Part shown: piece by piece, positions 1-5,501 of the stretch
How positions within the stretch are numbered: position 1 is the stretch's first letter
How the letters are laid out: every line of letters starts with the position of its first letter
Source: CAZLKN01 sp964560135
GTDB taxonomy: Bacteria; Actinomycetota; JAICYB01
NCBI GenBank assembly: GCA_964560135.1
Contig: CAZLKN010000108.1
Span: 1 to 5,522, forward strand
Direction: 5' to 3'
Length of the DNA: 5,522 bases
Position numbers and translations under genes: made by a program
The notes under the pieces: generated by a model
Told to the model about the DNA's origin: nothing
The model's input: only the letters and a program-made list of their open reading frames with translations
Database searches by the model: none

Positions 1-783
1 TCAGGGAACCGCTGCCCGTGGGACGGGCGGGGCGAACCGCACCTCCGGGGCGAAGCGGGAGGCGGCCCGCTCGAGGAGCGCGCCGACGGGACGGGCGAGC
101 ACGACCACGAGCGGGACGTTGACGAGCAGCGCCCGGCCCGCGTCCCACGGCAGCGATGTGACCATCCAGAAGCGGGCATAGCGCGTGAGCGTCTCGGCGA
201 AGCCGATCCCCGGGACGAACGACAGGTCCCCCGCCGGCGCCAGGAACGGCCAGAACCACAGCGTCATCGCGAACCCGTACAGCAGCGAGGACGCGTACGC
301 GTAGGCCCCCAGCACCGGCACGGGGGCCCGGCCCCCGGTCGCGCGGCGCGCCAGCGCCGCGCCCGCCCCCACCCAGCCGAGGGCCAGCATCTGGAAGGGG
401 AGCCACGGTCCGACGCCGCCGGTGAGCACGGCCGAAACGAGCATCGTGAAGGCGCCGAGGAGGAACGCGAACCGGGCCCCCAGGTACCACCCGGCGAGGA
501 TCGGCAGCACGAAGACGAGGCCCTCGCCGGTGGGGCCCTTGGGGATGCGCAGGAAGGCGTTCACCGCCACGAGCGCGGCGAGCAGCGCGATGAACCGGGC
601 GTCGCCGCGCCGGGATCGCGCCTCCTGCACGGCGGTGAGCGCGAACAGGGGGATGAGCAGCGCGACCAACACGGGGGCGTCGACGGCGTGGGCGCTGCTC
701 TCGCCGGTGGGGCCGGCACCGACGAGCAGCGGCCAGGTGAAGGCGGCGACGCCGGCGAGATTGGCCAGCAGGAACAGGATCAT
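1..783 (-). CDS. Probable ECF transporter substrate-binding (S) membrane component
   Basis: This 260-residue integral membrane protein probably binds the small-molecule ligand for the ECF importer encoded just upstream. Hydrophobic segments lie at about residues 2-22, 36-52, 63-79, 87-103, 105-122, 128-145, 156-182 and 216-232, compatible with a six-helix S-component core. The Gly/Pro/Trp-rich stretch GPWLPFQMLALGWVGAGA (125-142) resembles the loop-helix seen in ECF S proteins of the cobalamin/unknown-substrate type, and aromatic residues cluster at 160-182 (Tyr, Phe, Trp). The ATG start at 783 overlaps the ATPase stop (ATGA), with GGAG seven bases upstream; longer readings in this frame run into the ATPase gene and have no membrane character. 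The stop codon is at positions 1-3. Its place after T and A genes in one operon is the main reason for the S assignment. Substrate identity is inferred (corrinoid suggested by genes 1-2), and the family call comes from topology and context, not from an alignment. Confidence 0.78.
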   Translation of the reverse strand: MILFLLANLAGVAAFTWPLLVGAGPTGESSAHAVDAPVLVALLIPLFALTAVQEARSRRGDARFIALLAALVAVNAFLRIPKGPTGEGLVFVLPILAGWYLGARFAFLLGAFTMLVSAVLTGGVGPWLPFQMLALGWVGAGAALARRATGGRAPVPVLGAYAYASSLLYGFAMTLWFWPFLAPAGDLSFVPGIGFAETLTRYARFWMVTSLPWDAGRALLVNVPLVVVLARPVGALLERAASRFAPEVRFAPPVPRAAVP

Positions 784-2366
784 CGCGCCGCTCCGATCAC
801 GTCGGCGGGGGTGAGGAAGCGCGCGTCCCCCATGACCTTGCTCGTCTGCGAGGAGAACAGCAGCGACTCGCCGAGCACTTCTCGGGTGGGGCCGGAGGCC
901 ACGATCTCTCCCTCGGCGAGTAGCAGCACCCGGTCGGCGGCGCGTGCCACCAGCTCGACGTCGTGGGTGACGAGCAGCACCGCCGCCCCCCGGTCGGCCT
1001 CCTCGCGCAGGATCCCGGCGAGCAGATCCTTGCCGGGCGGGTCGAGGCCGCGGGTCGGCTCGTCGAGCAGGAGCACGTCCGCCCGCCGAGCGAGCGCGGT
1101 GGCCAGGGCCGTGCGCAGGCGCTGGCCCGCGGACAGGCTCCAGGGATGGCGTGCGGCGACGCCGGCGAGGCCGAGCCGTTCGAGCCACGCGGCGGCCGCG
1201 CCGGGATCCTCCGGTGCGGCGGCACGCACCTCGTCGTGCACGGTGGAGCGGAACAGGAGCATCTCCGCGCGCTGCGGCACGTAGGCGATCCGCCGCATCG
1301 CCCCGGGGGCCCAGCCTCGCCGCGGCATCGTCTGTCCGTCGAGGACGACGGTGCCTCCGGCCGGCCGGGCGAGCCCGACGAGCGCGCGCAGGAGCGTGGT
1401 CTTGCCCGCGCCGTTGCGTCCGCACAATGCCGTGATCCCGCCGCGCTCGAGCCCCAGGGTCACGCCGCGCACGGCCTCCGTGGACCCCGCATGGACGCGC
1501 AGCCGGTCGGTTGCGAGCAGCGGATCACCCGGCGGCCTGACCGGCGGGGCCGCAGGCGGCTCGACGGCGAGGCTTCGCGCGAAGGCGCGGCCCTCCCGGA
1601 CCGTCAAGGGCAGCGGCCCCCAGCCGAGAGCGCGTCCGAGCATCGAAACCGGCGGCGCGAACGGTGCCGTTCCGAAAACCTCGCGGGGACCGCCGGTCAG
1701 CGGGCCCGAGCCGTTGGCCGTGAGGAAGTACACCTGGTCGGCGAAGCCGGCGACCCGCTCGAGCCGGTGCTCGGAGCACAGCACCGTGAGTCCGAGGTCG
1801 TCGCGGAGCCGGACCAACACGGACAGGACGTCCTCCGCCGACTGCGGGTCGAGGGCCGAGGTCGGCTCGTCCAGGACGAGCACCTGTGGCTGCAGGGCGA
1901 GGACGGCGGCGATGGCGACGCGCTGCCGCTCGCCGCCGGAGAGCGTGTCGAGCCGGCGGTTGCGCAGATGCGCGATGCCGAGCTGGTCGAGCACCTCCTC
2001 GATCCGTTTGCGCATCGTCGCCGGCGCGACCCCGAGGTTCTCCATCGCGAAGGCGATCTCGGGCACCACGCGATCGGCGGTGGCGTGCGCTTCGGGATCC
2101 TGGGGGACGAAGCCCACGAGACCGGCGAGGTCCCGCGGGGCGGCGCCCGTCACGTCCCGGCCGGCGATCGCGACGCTGCCCTCGAAGAGTCCGCCCGAAT
2201 GCTGGGGGACCAGGCCGGGCACGACACGCAGCAGCGTCGACTTGCCTGAGCCCGAGGCCCCCGCCACGAGAAGCAGCTCGCCCTCGGCGGCATCGAGCTC
2301 GAGGTCGCGGAGGGCGGGGGCGGGAGCGCCCGGATAGGTGAACGTGATCCCGCGCAGCCGGATCAC
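780..2366 (-). CDS. Fused duplicated ECF transporter ATPase (EcfA-EcfA' type)
   Basis: This cytoplasmic ATPase of 528 residues powers the ECF importer and carries both nucleotide-binding domains in one chain. NBD1 (about 1-235) has Walker A GASGSGKST (36-44), Q-loop Gln89, signature LSGGE (142-146), Walker B VLVLDEP (162-168) with catalytic Glu167, D-loop SALD and switch His200. NBD2 (about 284-505) has Walker A GRNGAGKTT (316-324), Q-loop Gln365, a degenerate signature LSAGQ (411-415), Walker B VLLLDEP (431-437) with Glu436, and switch His468. A Pro/Ala-rich linker (about 266-282) joins them. The chosen start is GTG at 2366, which overlaps the EcfT stop as GTGA and has GAGGTG five bases upstream; the domain begins at once with VIRLRGITFTYPG. 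An ATG start further upstream would add about 110 low-complexity residues that overlap EcfT in another frame. Both NBDs keep all catalytic residues, so both sites should hydrolyse ATP. Fused A-A' proteins are common in actinobacterial ECF systems. Confidence 0.95.
   Translation of the reverse strand: MIRLRGITFTYPGAPAPALRDLELDAAEGELLLVAGASGSGKSTLLRVVPGLVPQHSGGLFEGSVAIAGRDVTGAAPRDLAGLVGFVPQDPEAHATADRVVPEIAFAMENLGVAPATMRKRIEEVLDQLGIAHLRNRRLDTLSGGERQRVAIAAVLALQPQVLVLDEPTSALDPQSAEDVLSVLVRLRDDLGLTVLCSEHRLERVAGFADQVYFLTANGSGPLTGGPREVFGTAPFAPPVSMLGRALGWGPLPLTVREGRAFARSLAVEPPAAPPVRPPGDPLLATDRLRVHAGSTEAVRGVTLGLERGGITALCGRNGAGKTTLLRALVGLARPAGGTVVLDGQTMPRRGWAPGAMRRIAYVPQRAEMLLFRSTVHDEVRAAAPEDPGAAAAWLERLGLAGVAARHPWSLSAGQRLRTALATALARRADVLLLDEPTRGLDPPGKDLLAGILREEADRGAAVLLVTHDVELVARAADRVLLLAEGEIVASGPTREVLGESLLFSSQTSKVMGDARFLTPADVIGAAR
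791..794 (-). promoter_or_regulatory. Ribosome binding site of the S component gene
   Basis: GGAG on the minus strand lies seven bases before the ATG at 783, within the last codons of the ATPase gene. It is modest in strength but well spaced, and it supports the ATGA-overlap start. Confidence 0.65.
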
Positions 2367-3418
2367 GCGGGCACCTCGGCGGCCGTCGACGTATGCGCAT
2401 GCCTGCGCCCAGCGAGGTCCGCGACCGCCGGTCCGGCGAGAAGCAGAGCGACGAGCGCCGGCCCCCACGAGAACCCGGGGGCGCGCACCGCCGGGTAGGC
2501 GGTATAGCCGACGTCGCCGGCAGCGAGCACGAGTCCCACGACGGCGAGCGCGAGGCCCGCGGTCGCGACGTCGGCCCGGTGCCACGGGGGCGGATCGAGC
2601 CGCGTCGTGGGAAGCGAGCGCGAGGAGGCCCGGAGCGCGACCACGAGCGCCGTCCCACCGGCCACGGCGAGCAGCGAGGCCACGCCGGCTCGTCCCGTCA
2701 TCCACACGGGGATCGACCCGAGGAGACCGACGAGCCCGGCCGTGCCGAGGGCGCGGGCCCGGGGCGGAGCGGCGCCGCGTCCGTAGCCGCGGGCGTCCAT
2801 CGACTCGGCGAGCAGGAAGGCGCGCTCCAACGCGAGGCCCAGAACGGGGACCGCCAGCGACGGTGCGAGCGCGCGCAGTCCCCCGTCGCCGCGGAGCCGT
2901 TGCGCGTCCCGCACGTCGCGTACGGTGCGCAGCAGCCCCGGCACGAAGGCGACGGCGATGGACACCACGAGCCCCGCGTCGCGGAACGCCGGCGGAACGA
3001 GCCGGATCGCCGCCGCGAGGTCGACGCGGGCGTTGAAGACCCCGAAGGCCACGAGCACGAGCACGAGCCGTAGCCCCTCGGCGGCACTCTGGGCGAGCAC
3101 CTCACCGGTGACGGCGCCGCCGAGCACCACGCCGCCGGCCAGGCGCGGCAGCTCGAGCCGGGGGAGGGTGAGCAGGGTGGTCTGCCCGGGCGCGTCGACC
3201 AGGGCCACGAGCACCAGCCGCAGGGCGAGGAGGCCGAGCCCGACGAGGAGGAAGGTGCGCGGCGCCCGGCCCGCGGGCGAGGTGTCGGGTGGGGCCGCGA
3301 GATGTACGAGCAGCACCGCCCCCAGCGCAAGTGTCACGTAGTAGGGGTTCGAGACCGCCGCCGCGAAGACGGCCACGGCCGCCAGCCATGCCGTCCACGC
3401 CCCCGGGTGCAGGCTCAT
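2363..3418 (-). CDS. ecfT: ECF transporter transmembrane T component with extended C terminus
   Basis: This is the membrane scaffold of the ECF importer, linking the S component to the two ATPase domains. The 351-residue protein has N-terminal membrane segments at about 8-41, 54-74 and 112-130, followed by the cytoplasmic coupling-helix region. That region carries the two arginine motifs typical of CbiQ/EcfT proteins: DAQRLRG (171-177) and SMDARGYGRG (206-215). A further hydrophobic stretch, 145-166, lies before the first motif. After the second motif there are four more hydrophobic stretches (about 225-240, 244-263, 285-303, 316-336), making the protein much longer than the usual 230-270 residues. 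ATG at 3418 overlaps the preceding stop (ATGA) and has GGAAGGAA about five bases upstream, so this start is firm. The gene ends in a 4-base overlap with the ATPase start. No CbiM, CbiN or NikM-like sequence accompanies it, which argues against a cobalt/nickel ECF system and for a group-I dedicated vitamin-type module. Confidence 0.92.
   Translation of the reverse strand: MSLHPGAWTAWLAAVAVFAAAVSNPYYVTLALGAVLLVHLAAPPDTSPAGRAPRTFLLVGLGLLALRLVLVALVDAPGQTTLLTLPRLELPRLAGGVVLGGAVTGEVLAQSAAEGLRLVLVLVAFGVFNARVDLAAAIRLVPPAFRDAGLVVSIAVAFVPGLLRTVRDVRDAQRLRGDGGLRALAPSLAVPVLGLALERAFLLAESMDARGYGRGAAPPRARALGTAGLVGLLGSIPVWMTGRAGVASLLAVAGGTALVVALRASSRSLPTTRLDPPPWHRADVATAGLALAVVGLVLAAGDVGYTAYPAVRAPGFSWGPALVALLLAGPAVADLAGRRHAHTSTAAEVPA
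2372..2377 (-). promoter_or_regulatory. Ribosome binding site deciding the GTG start of the ATPase
   Basis: GAGGTG on the minus strand is five bases before the GTG at 2366 and matches the anti-Shine-Dalgarno sequence well. With the GTGA overlap, it supports the GTG start over an upstream in-frame ATG near 2705. Confidence 0.8.
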
Positions 3419-4989
3419 CGTTGTTCCTTCCGGCGCCGCACGGCGAGGAGCGTGCCGGCGACCGCGAGGACCCCTGCCGCCCCGAGGAAGGGAACGAAGC
3501 CCGAGGCCGGCTCGGATCCCTCGGCGGCCCGCCCGGAGTCCCCGGCCGGGGTGCGTTCGGCCGCACCGGCCTCCGGTGCGGCCGCGCACACCTCGTCGAG
3601 GCTCTCCTCCGGGGGAGCCGGGCCCCCATCGGGTCCCCAGACCCAGCCGTCCAGGCTTCCGTCCACGACGCGTCGCTGCGACGCGCCGACCTCGGAGAAA
3701 GCCCAGGAACCGCCGTCCCGCGTCCAGTAGCCCCAGAACGTGGGGTACCCGCAGAAGCAGTCCCCGGCACCGCAGCCGTCGGACCCGATGCGGCAGACGG
3801 CCGTCCCCGTCGGGGTGGTCTCGACCTCGAGGTCGAGACCCGAGCGGGTCAGCAGCTCGGCCCCCGTGATCTCCGGCTCGTCGAAGAGCAGGCAGATCCG
3901 ACGGAGCTCTCCGTCCTCCGACCGGACGACGAGCCCCGCCCGGTTTCCCTCCTCCGGCCGGTCCGCGGCCGGGCCGGTCTCGTCCGGGGCGCTCCGCCGG
4001 TCGGGCCGCGGCGTGCTTCCGGAGGGCCCGGGCTCGCGGGCGAGGACCGGCGTCGCTCGGGACCGCCGGGGCACCGGCGCGATCGGGAGCGGACGAGCAG
4101 CCAACCCGGGGACGGCCTGCACGGCCGCGTAGTTGTTCGGGCCGTCGTCGCCGGCGGTGTACCGGAAGCCGCCCTCCGCGGTCTGGAGGGCCGCCAGGGC
4201 GCCGACGGGATGGCCGTCCTCGCGCTGCCACGGCGCCGCGGTGGGATCCTCGCCGAGCGCCGCGATGAGCGACAGTGCCAACCCGGTGGAGTTCGCGTTC
4301 ACCGGCATGCCGGGTTCCAGACCGAACCCGCCGGAGGGATCCTGGCTCCGCTGGACGAACATCCGGGCTCGGGACACGGCGGTGTCCTCCGGGGGAACCC
4401 CGGCGGCCAGAAGCACCGAGGTGACCACGGCGGTGGTGTCCACGTCCGCGGGGGCCAGGCACCCCTCCCGCCACGCGTATCCACCGTCCGCGCACTGGTT
4501 GGTGCGCAGGTAGGTGACGGCCCGCTCCGGCAATCCGCCCTCGGCCGCCACCACACCGAGGGTCGCGAGGGCGTTGGCGTAGAGATTCGAGTCGTAGGCC
4601 CCGGTGGTCGGGTTGTAGGCACGGCGCAGCCGTGCGGTGTAGTCGTATCCGCCGAAGTCGGACGGGTCGCCTCCGGCGGCGACGATCCCCGCCGCGATGC
4701 GTCCCGCGTATGCGGGCTTGGCCTCGGCCCGTTCGGGCCCGGCGTCGCGGAGGTAGCGCAGGGCGTGATCGACCGCCGCCGCGGACCCGCCTCCGGCCAC
4801 GACCGCGGCCAGCGCCTCCGCGGTCATGTCCGGGGACTGGCCGGCGGTGAAGAAGGCGCCGTCGGGCTGCTGTCGGGAGACGAGCCAGGAGGTACCGCGC
4901 CGTACCGCCTCGTCCGCTTGGGGGGAAGCGGCGGCCAGGCTGCCGCTGAGCAGCAACCCGACCAGGACGGCAACGGCGCGGCACCTCAT
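3415..4989 (-). CDS. Exported, membrane-anchored alpha/alpha-toroid protein, intrinsic factor/transcobalamin-like architecture
   Basis: This 524-residue protein is probably an extracytoplasmic ligand-binding partner of the ECF importer. Residues 1-21 form a Sec signal peptide (hydrophobic core 5-20, likely cleavage after SLAAA). Residues about 24-300 are alpha/alpha-toroid repeats of the prenyltransferase/squalene-oxidase type, with turns such as QQPDGAF (40-46), NQCADGGYAW (164-173), SQDPSGGFGL (215-224) and QTAEGGFRY (269-277). DVDTTA (182-187) matches an element shared by terpene-cyclase and cobalamin-binding barrels. A Pro/Arg-rich linker (about 298-348) leads to a second domain (350-455) with C399, C406, C411 and C413 and the aromatic run FWGYW (418-422). 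A hydrophilic Ala/Pro/Glu-rich stretch precedes a C-terminal membrane helix (about 497-517) and basic tail RRRKEQR; no LPXTG motif is present. Barrel plus small second domain parallels intrinsic factor and transcobalamin. The cobalamin ligand is inference; another ligand or an adhesive role is possible. The start lacks a clear Shine-Dalgarno sequence and probably relies on coupling to gene 1, which ends 4 bases upstream. Confidence 0.85.
   Translation of the reverse strand: MRCRAVAVLVGLLLSGSLAAASPQADEAVRRGTSWLVSRQQPDGAFFTAGQSPDMTAEALAAVVAGGGSAAAVDHALRYLRDAGPERAEAKPAYAGRIAAGIVAAGGDPSDFGGYDYTARLRRAYNPTTGAYDSNLYANALATLGVVAAEGGLPERAVTYLRTNQCADGGYAWREGCLAPADVDTTAVVTSVLLAAGVPPEDTAVSRARMFVQRSQDPSGGFGLEPGMPVNANSTGLALSLIAALGEDPTAAPWQREDGHPVGALAALQTAEGGFRYTAGDDGPNNYAAVQAVPGLAARPLPIAPVPRRSRATPVLAREPGPSGSTPRPDRRSAPDETGPAADRPEEGNRAGLVVRSEDGELRRICLLFDEPEITGAELLTRSGLDLEVETTPTGTAVCRIGSDGCGAGDCFCGYPTFWGYWTRDGGSWAFSEVGASQRRVVDGSLDGWVWGPDGGPAPPEESLDEVCAAAPEAGAAERTPAGDSGRAAEGSEPASGFVPFLGAAGVLAVAGTLLAVRRRKEQR
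3423..3430 (-). promoter_or_regulatory. Ribosome binding site of ecfT
   Basis: GAAGGAAC on the minus strand lies five bases before the ATG at 3418, inside the 3' end of the toroid-protein gene where it encodes the basic tail. It fixes the EcfT start and shows that EcfT can recruit ribosomes itself in addition to coupling through the ATGA overlap. Confidence 0.8.
3551..3589 (-). repeat. Strong intragenic stem-loop (12 bp, TT bulge, 5 bp)
   Basis: CGGCCGCACCGG (3558-3569) pairs perfectly with CCGGTGCGGCCG (3573-3584) around a 3-base loop. Beyond a TT bulge, GTGCG (3551-3555) pairs with CGCAC (3585-3589). The structure lies within the toroid-protein gene, in the Ala/Glu-rich stretch between the Cys-rich domain and the membrane anchor, about 130 bases upstream of the EcfT start. 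It is not followed by a T-run, so it does not look like a terminator; it could slow ribosomes or protect an mRNA end. Confidence 0.7.
3817..3840. repeat. Perfect 24-bp palindrome inside the toroid-protein gene
   Basis: The two 12-base halves (GGTCTCGACCTC and its reverse complement) abut with no spacer. The palindrome sits in frame and encodes G-L-D-L-E-V-E-T (residues 384-391) of the second domain. The symmetry can arise from GC-rich codons for Leu, Asp, Glu and Val, so a binding function is uncertain. Confidence 0.65.
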
Positions 4990-4993
4990 GGCG

Positions 4994-5440
4994 TCAGCAG
5001 AACAGCAGCGCCGGGCCGTAGGGCAGGAAGACGAAGCTCAGCACGTCTCCGTCGGCGGCGCGGTAGCCGTCGAGGCCGTATTCGGTCGGCATGCCGTTGA
5101 GATGCATCGCCCAGTACCAGCAGCCGGCCCCCAGCGGGTCGGCGTCGCCGCAGACGCCGTCGATGCAGTGGAGGAAGGTGCCGAAGTCGAAGGAGTTGAC
5201 GGTGTAGGAGTCGATGCAGCCCGACGCCATGGCCGCGTCGAGGACGGCGGCGCCGTCGGCGCCCCCGGCGACGGTGACCTCGCAGGCGGCCGCCGGGCTG
5301 TCCGCGGTATGCGTGGCGACGCTCGGCCCGAAGGCCGCCGAGAAGACGACGGTGGAGCTCGTCGCCTGTGCGGGGGGCCCGGCAGCGAGGGATGCAGCCA
5401 GGGCCACACAGGCGACGACGGAACGCAGGACGCTACCCAT
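4994..5440 (-). CDS. Secreted DUF4430/transcobalamin C-terminal-like small protein
   Basis: This is the first gene of the operon and encodes 148 residues. Residues 1-26 form a Sec signal peptide (Arg6, hydrophobic 8-20, cleavage site AQA before Thr27). The mature part (about 122 residues) resembles the DUF4430/transcobalamin C-terminal beta domain: a beta-strand start (TSSTVVFSAAF), a helix-like segment with DGAAVLDAAMASG (62-74), an FGTFLHCIDG hairpin (86-95), and the closing pattern CWYWAMHLNGMPTEYGLDGY...DGDVLSFVF (107-138). In this family that pattern reads roughly yWxfxxNG, then Gly, then DGD-V-hydrophobic. Six cysteines remain after cleavage (C53, C75, C92, C97, C107, C148), the last being the final residue; an even number suits disulfides in an exported protein. 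ATG at 5440 has AGGAGAG five bases upstream. It probably works with the toroid protein encoded 4 bases downstream, as a ligand cap or carrier. It has no membrane anchor and no usable lipobox. Family recognition is by motif; partner and ligand are inferred. Confidence 0.82.
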   Translation of the reverse strand: MGSVLRSVVACVALAASLAAGPPAQATSSTVVFSAAFGPSVATHTADSPAAACEVTVAGGADGAAVLDAAMASGCIDSYTVNSFDFGTFLHCIDGVCGDADPLGAGCWYWAMHLNGMPTEYGLDGYRAADGDVLSFVFLPYGPALLFC

Positions 5441-5445
5441 GAGCT

Positions 5446-5452
5446 CTCTCCT
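5446..5452 (-). promoter_or_regulatory. Ribosome binding site of the first operon gene
   Basis: On the minus strand this reads AGGAGAG, five bases before the ATG at 5440. It is the strongest Shine-Dalgarno match in the window apart from the one before the ATPase, and it supports the chosen start of the DUF4430-like protein. Confidence 0.85.
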
Positions 5453-5461
5453 GTAGGACGG

Positions 5462-5478
5462 GTCGCGCTGAACGCGAC
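5462..5478 (-). other. Small 6-bp stem-loop upstream of the first ribosome binding site
   Basis: GTCGCG and CGCGAC form a 6-bp stem around a 5-base loop (TTCAG on the minus strand). It ends about 10 bases before the AGGAGAG site of the first gene. It may be part of a 5' leader structure or simply a product of high GC; no known riboswitch consensus is recognisable in it. Confidence 0.4.
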
Positions 5479-5501
5479 GGGGACGACACAGGGATGAGGA
5501 A

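Noticed and set aside
1..1425. S component extended to a start at 1425
   Set aside because: The added region is Arg/Pro-rich shadow sequence over the second ATPase domain; the ATG at 783 gives a clean membrane protein.
963..2249. Long plus-strand open frames across the ATPase gene, and similar ones at 3289-5100 and 1351-2337
   Set aside because: They are antisense shadows of GC-rich genes: composition is dominated by Arg, Gly, Ala and Pro, there is no domain signal, and the minus-strand genes carry unmistakable motifs.
780..2705. ATPase extended upstream to an ATG near 2705
   Set aside because: The extra N terminus is low-complexity and overlaps EcfT in another frame; the GTG at 2366 has a good Shine-Dalgarno sequence, a GTGA overlap and an immediate domain start.
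1..3418. Cobalt/nickel ECF importer (CbiMNQO/NikMNQO)
   Set aside because: No CbiM/NikM-type N-terminal His motif and no CbiN-like protein; the S candidate does not resemble them.
3415..3500. Sortase-type cell-wall anchor on the toroid protein
   Set aside because: The hydrophobic tail and basic end are present, but no LPXTG-like motif precedes them; a simple membrane tail fits better.
2363..4984. An 873-residue EcfT fusion reading through most of the toroid gene
   Set aside because: The upstream part is an out-of-frame shadow of the toroid-protein gene; EcfT has its own ATG at 3418 with a ribosome binding site.
3415..4989. Terpene/hopene cyclase or prenyltransferase enzyme
   Set aside because: The protein is exported, has an incomplete DxDD motif, carries an extra Cys-rich domain and membrane tail, and sits in a transporter operon; the repeats show the fold, not the reaction.
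5399..5440. Lipobox (VVAC, Cys11) in the DUF4430-like protein
   Set aside because: The Cys comes only four residues after the arginine, before any hydrophobic core, and a standard signal peptidase I site (AQA) follows at residue 26.
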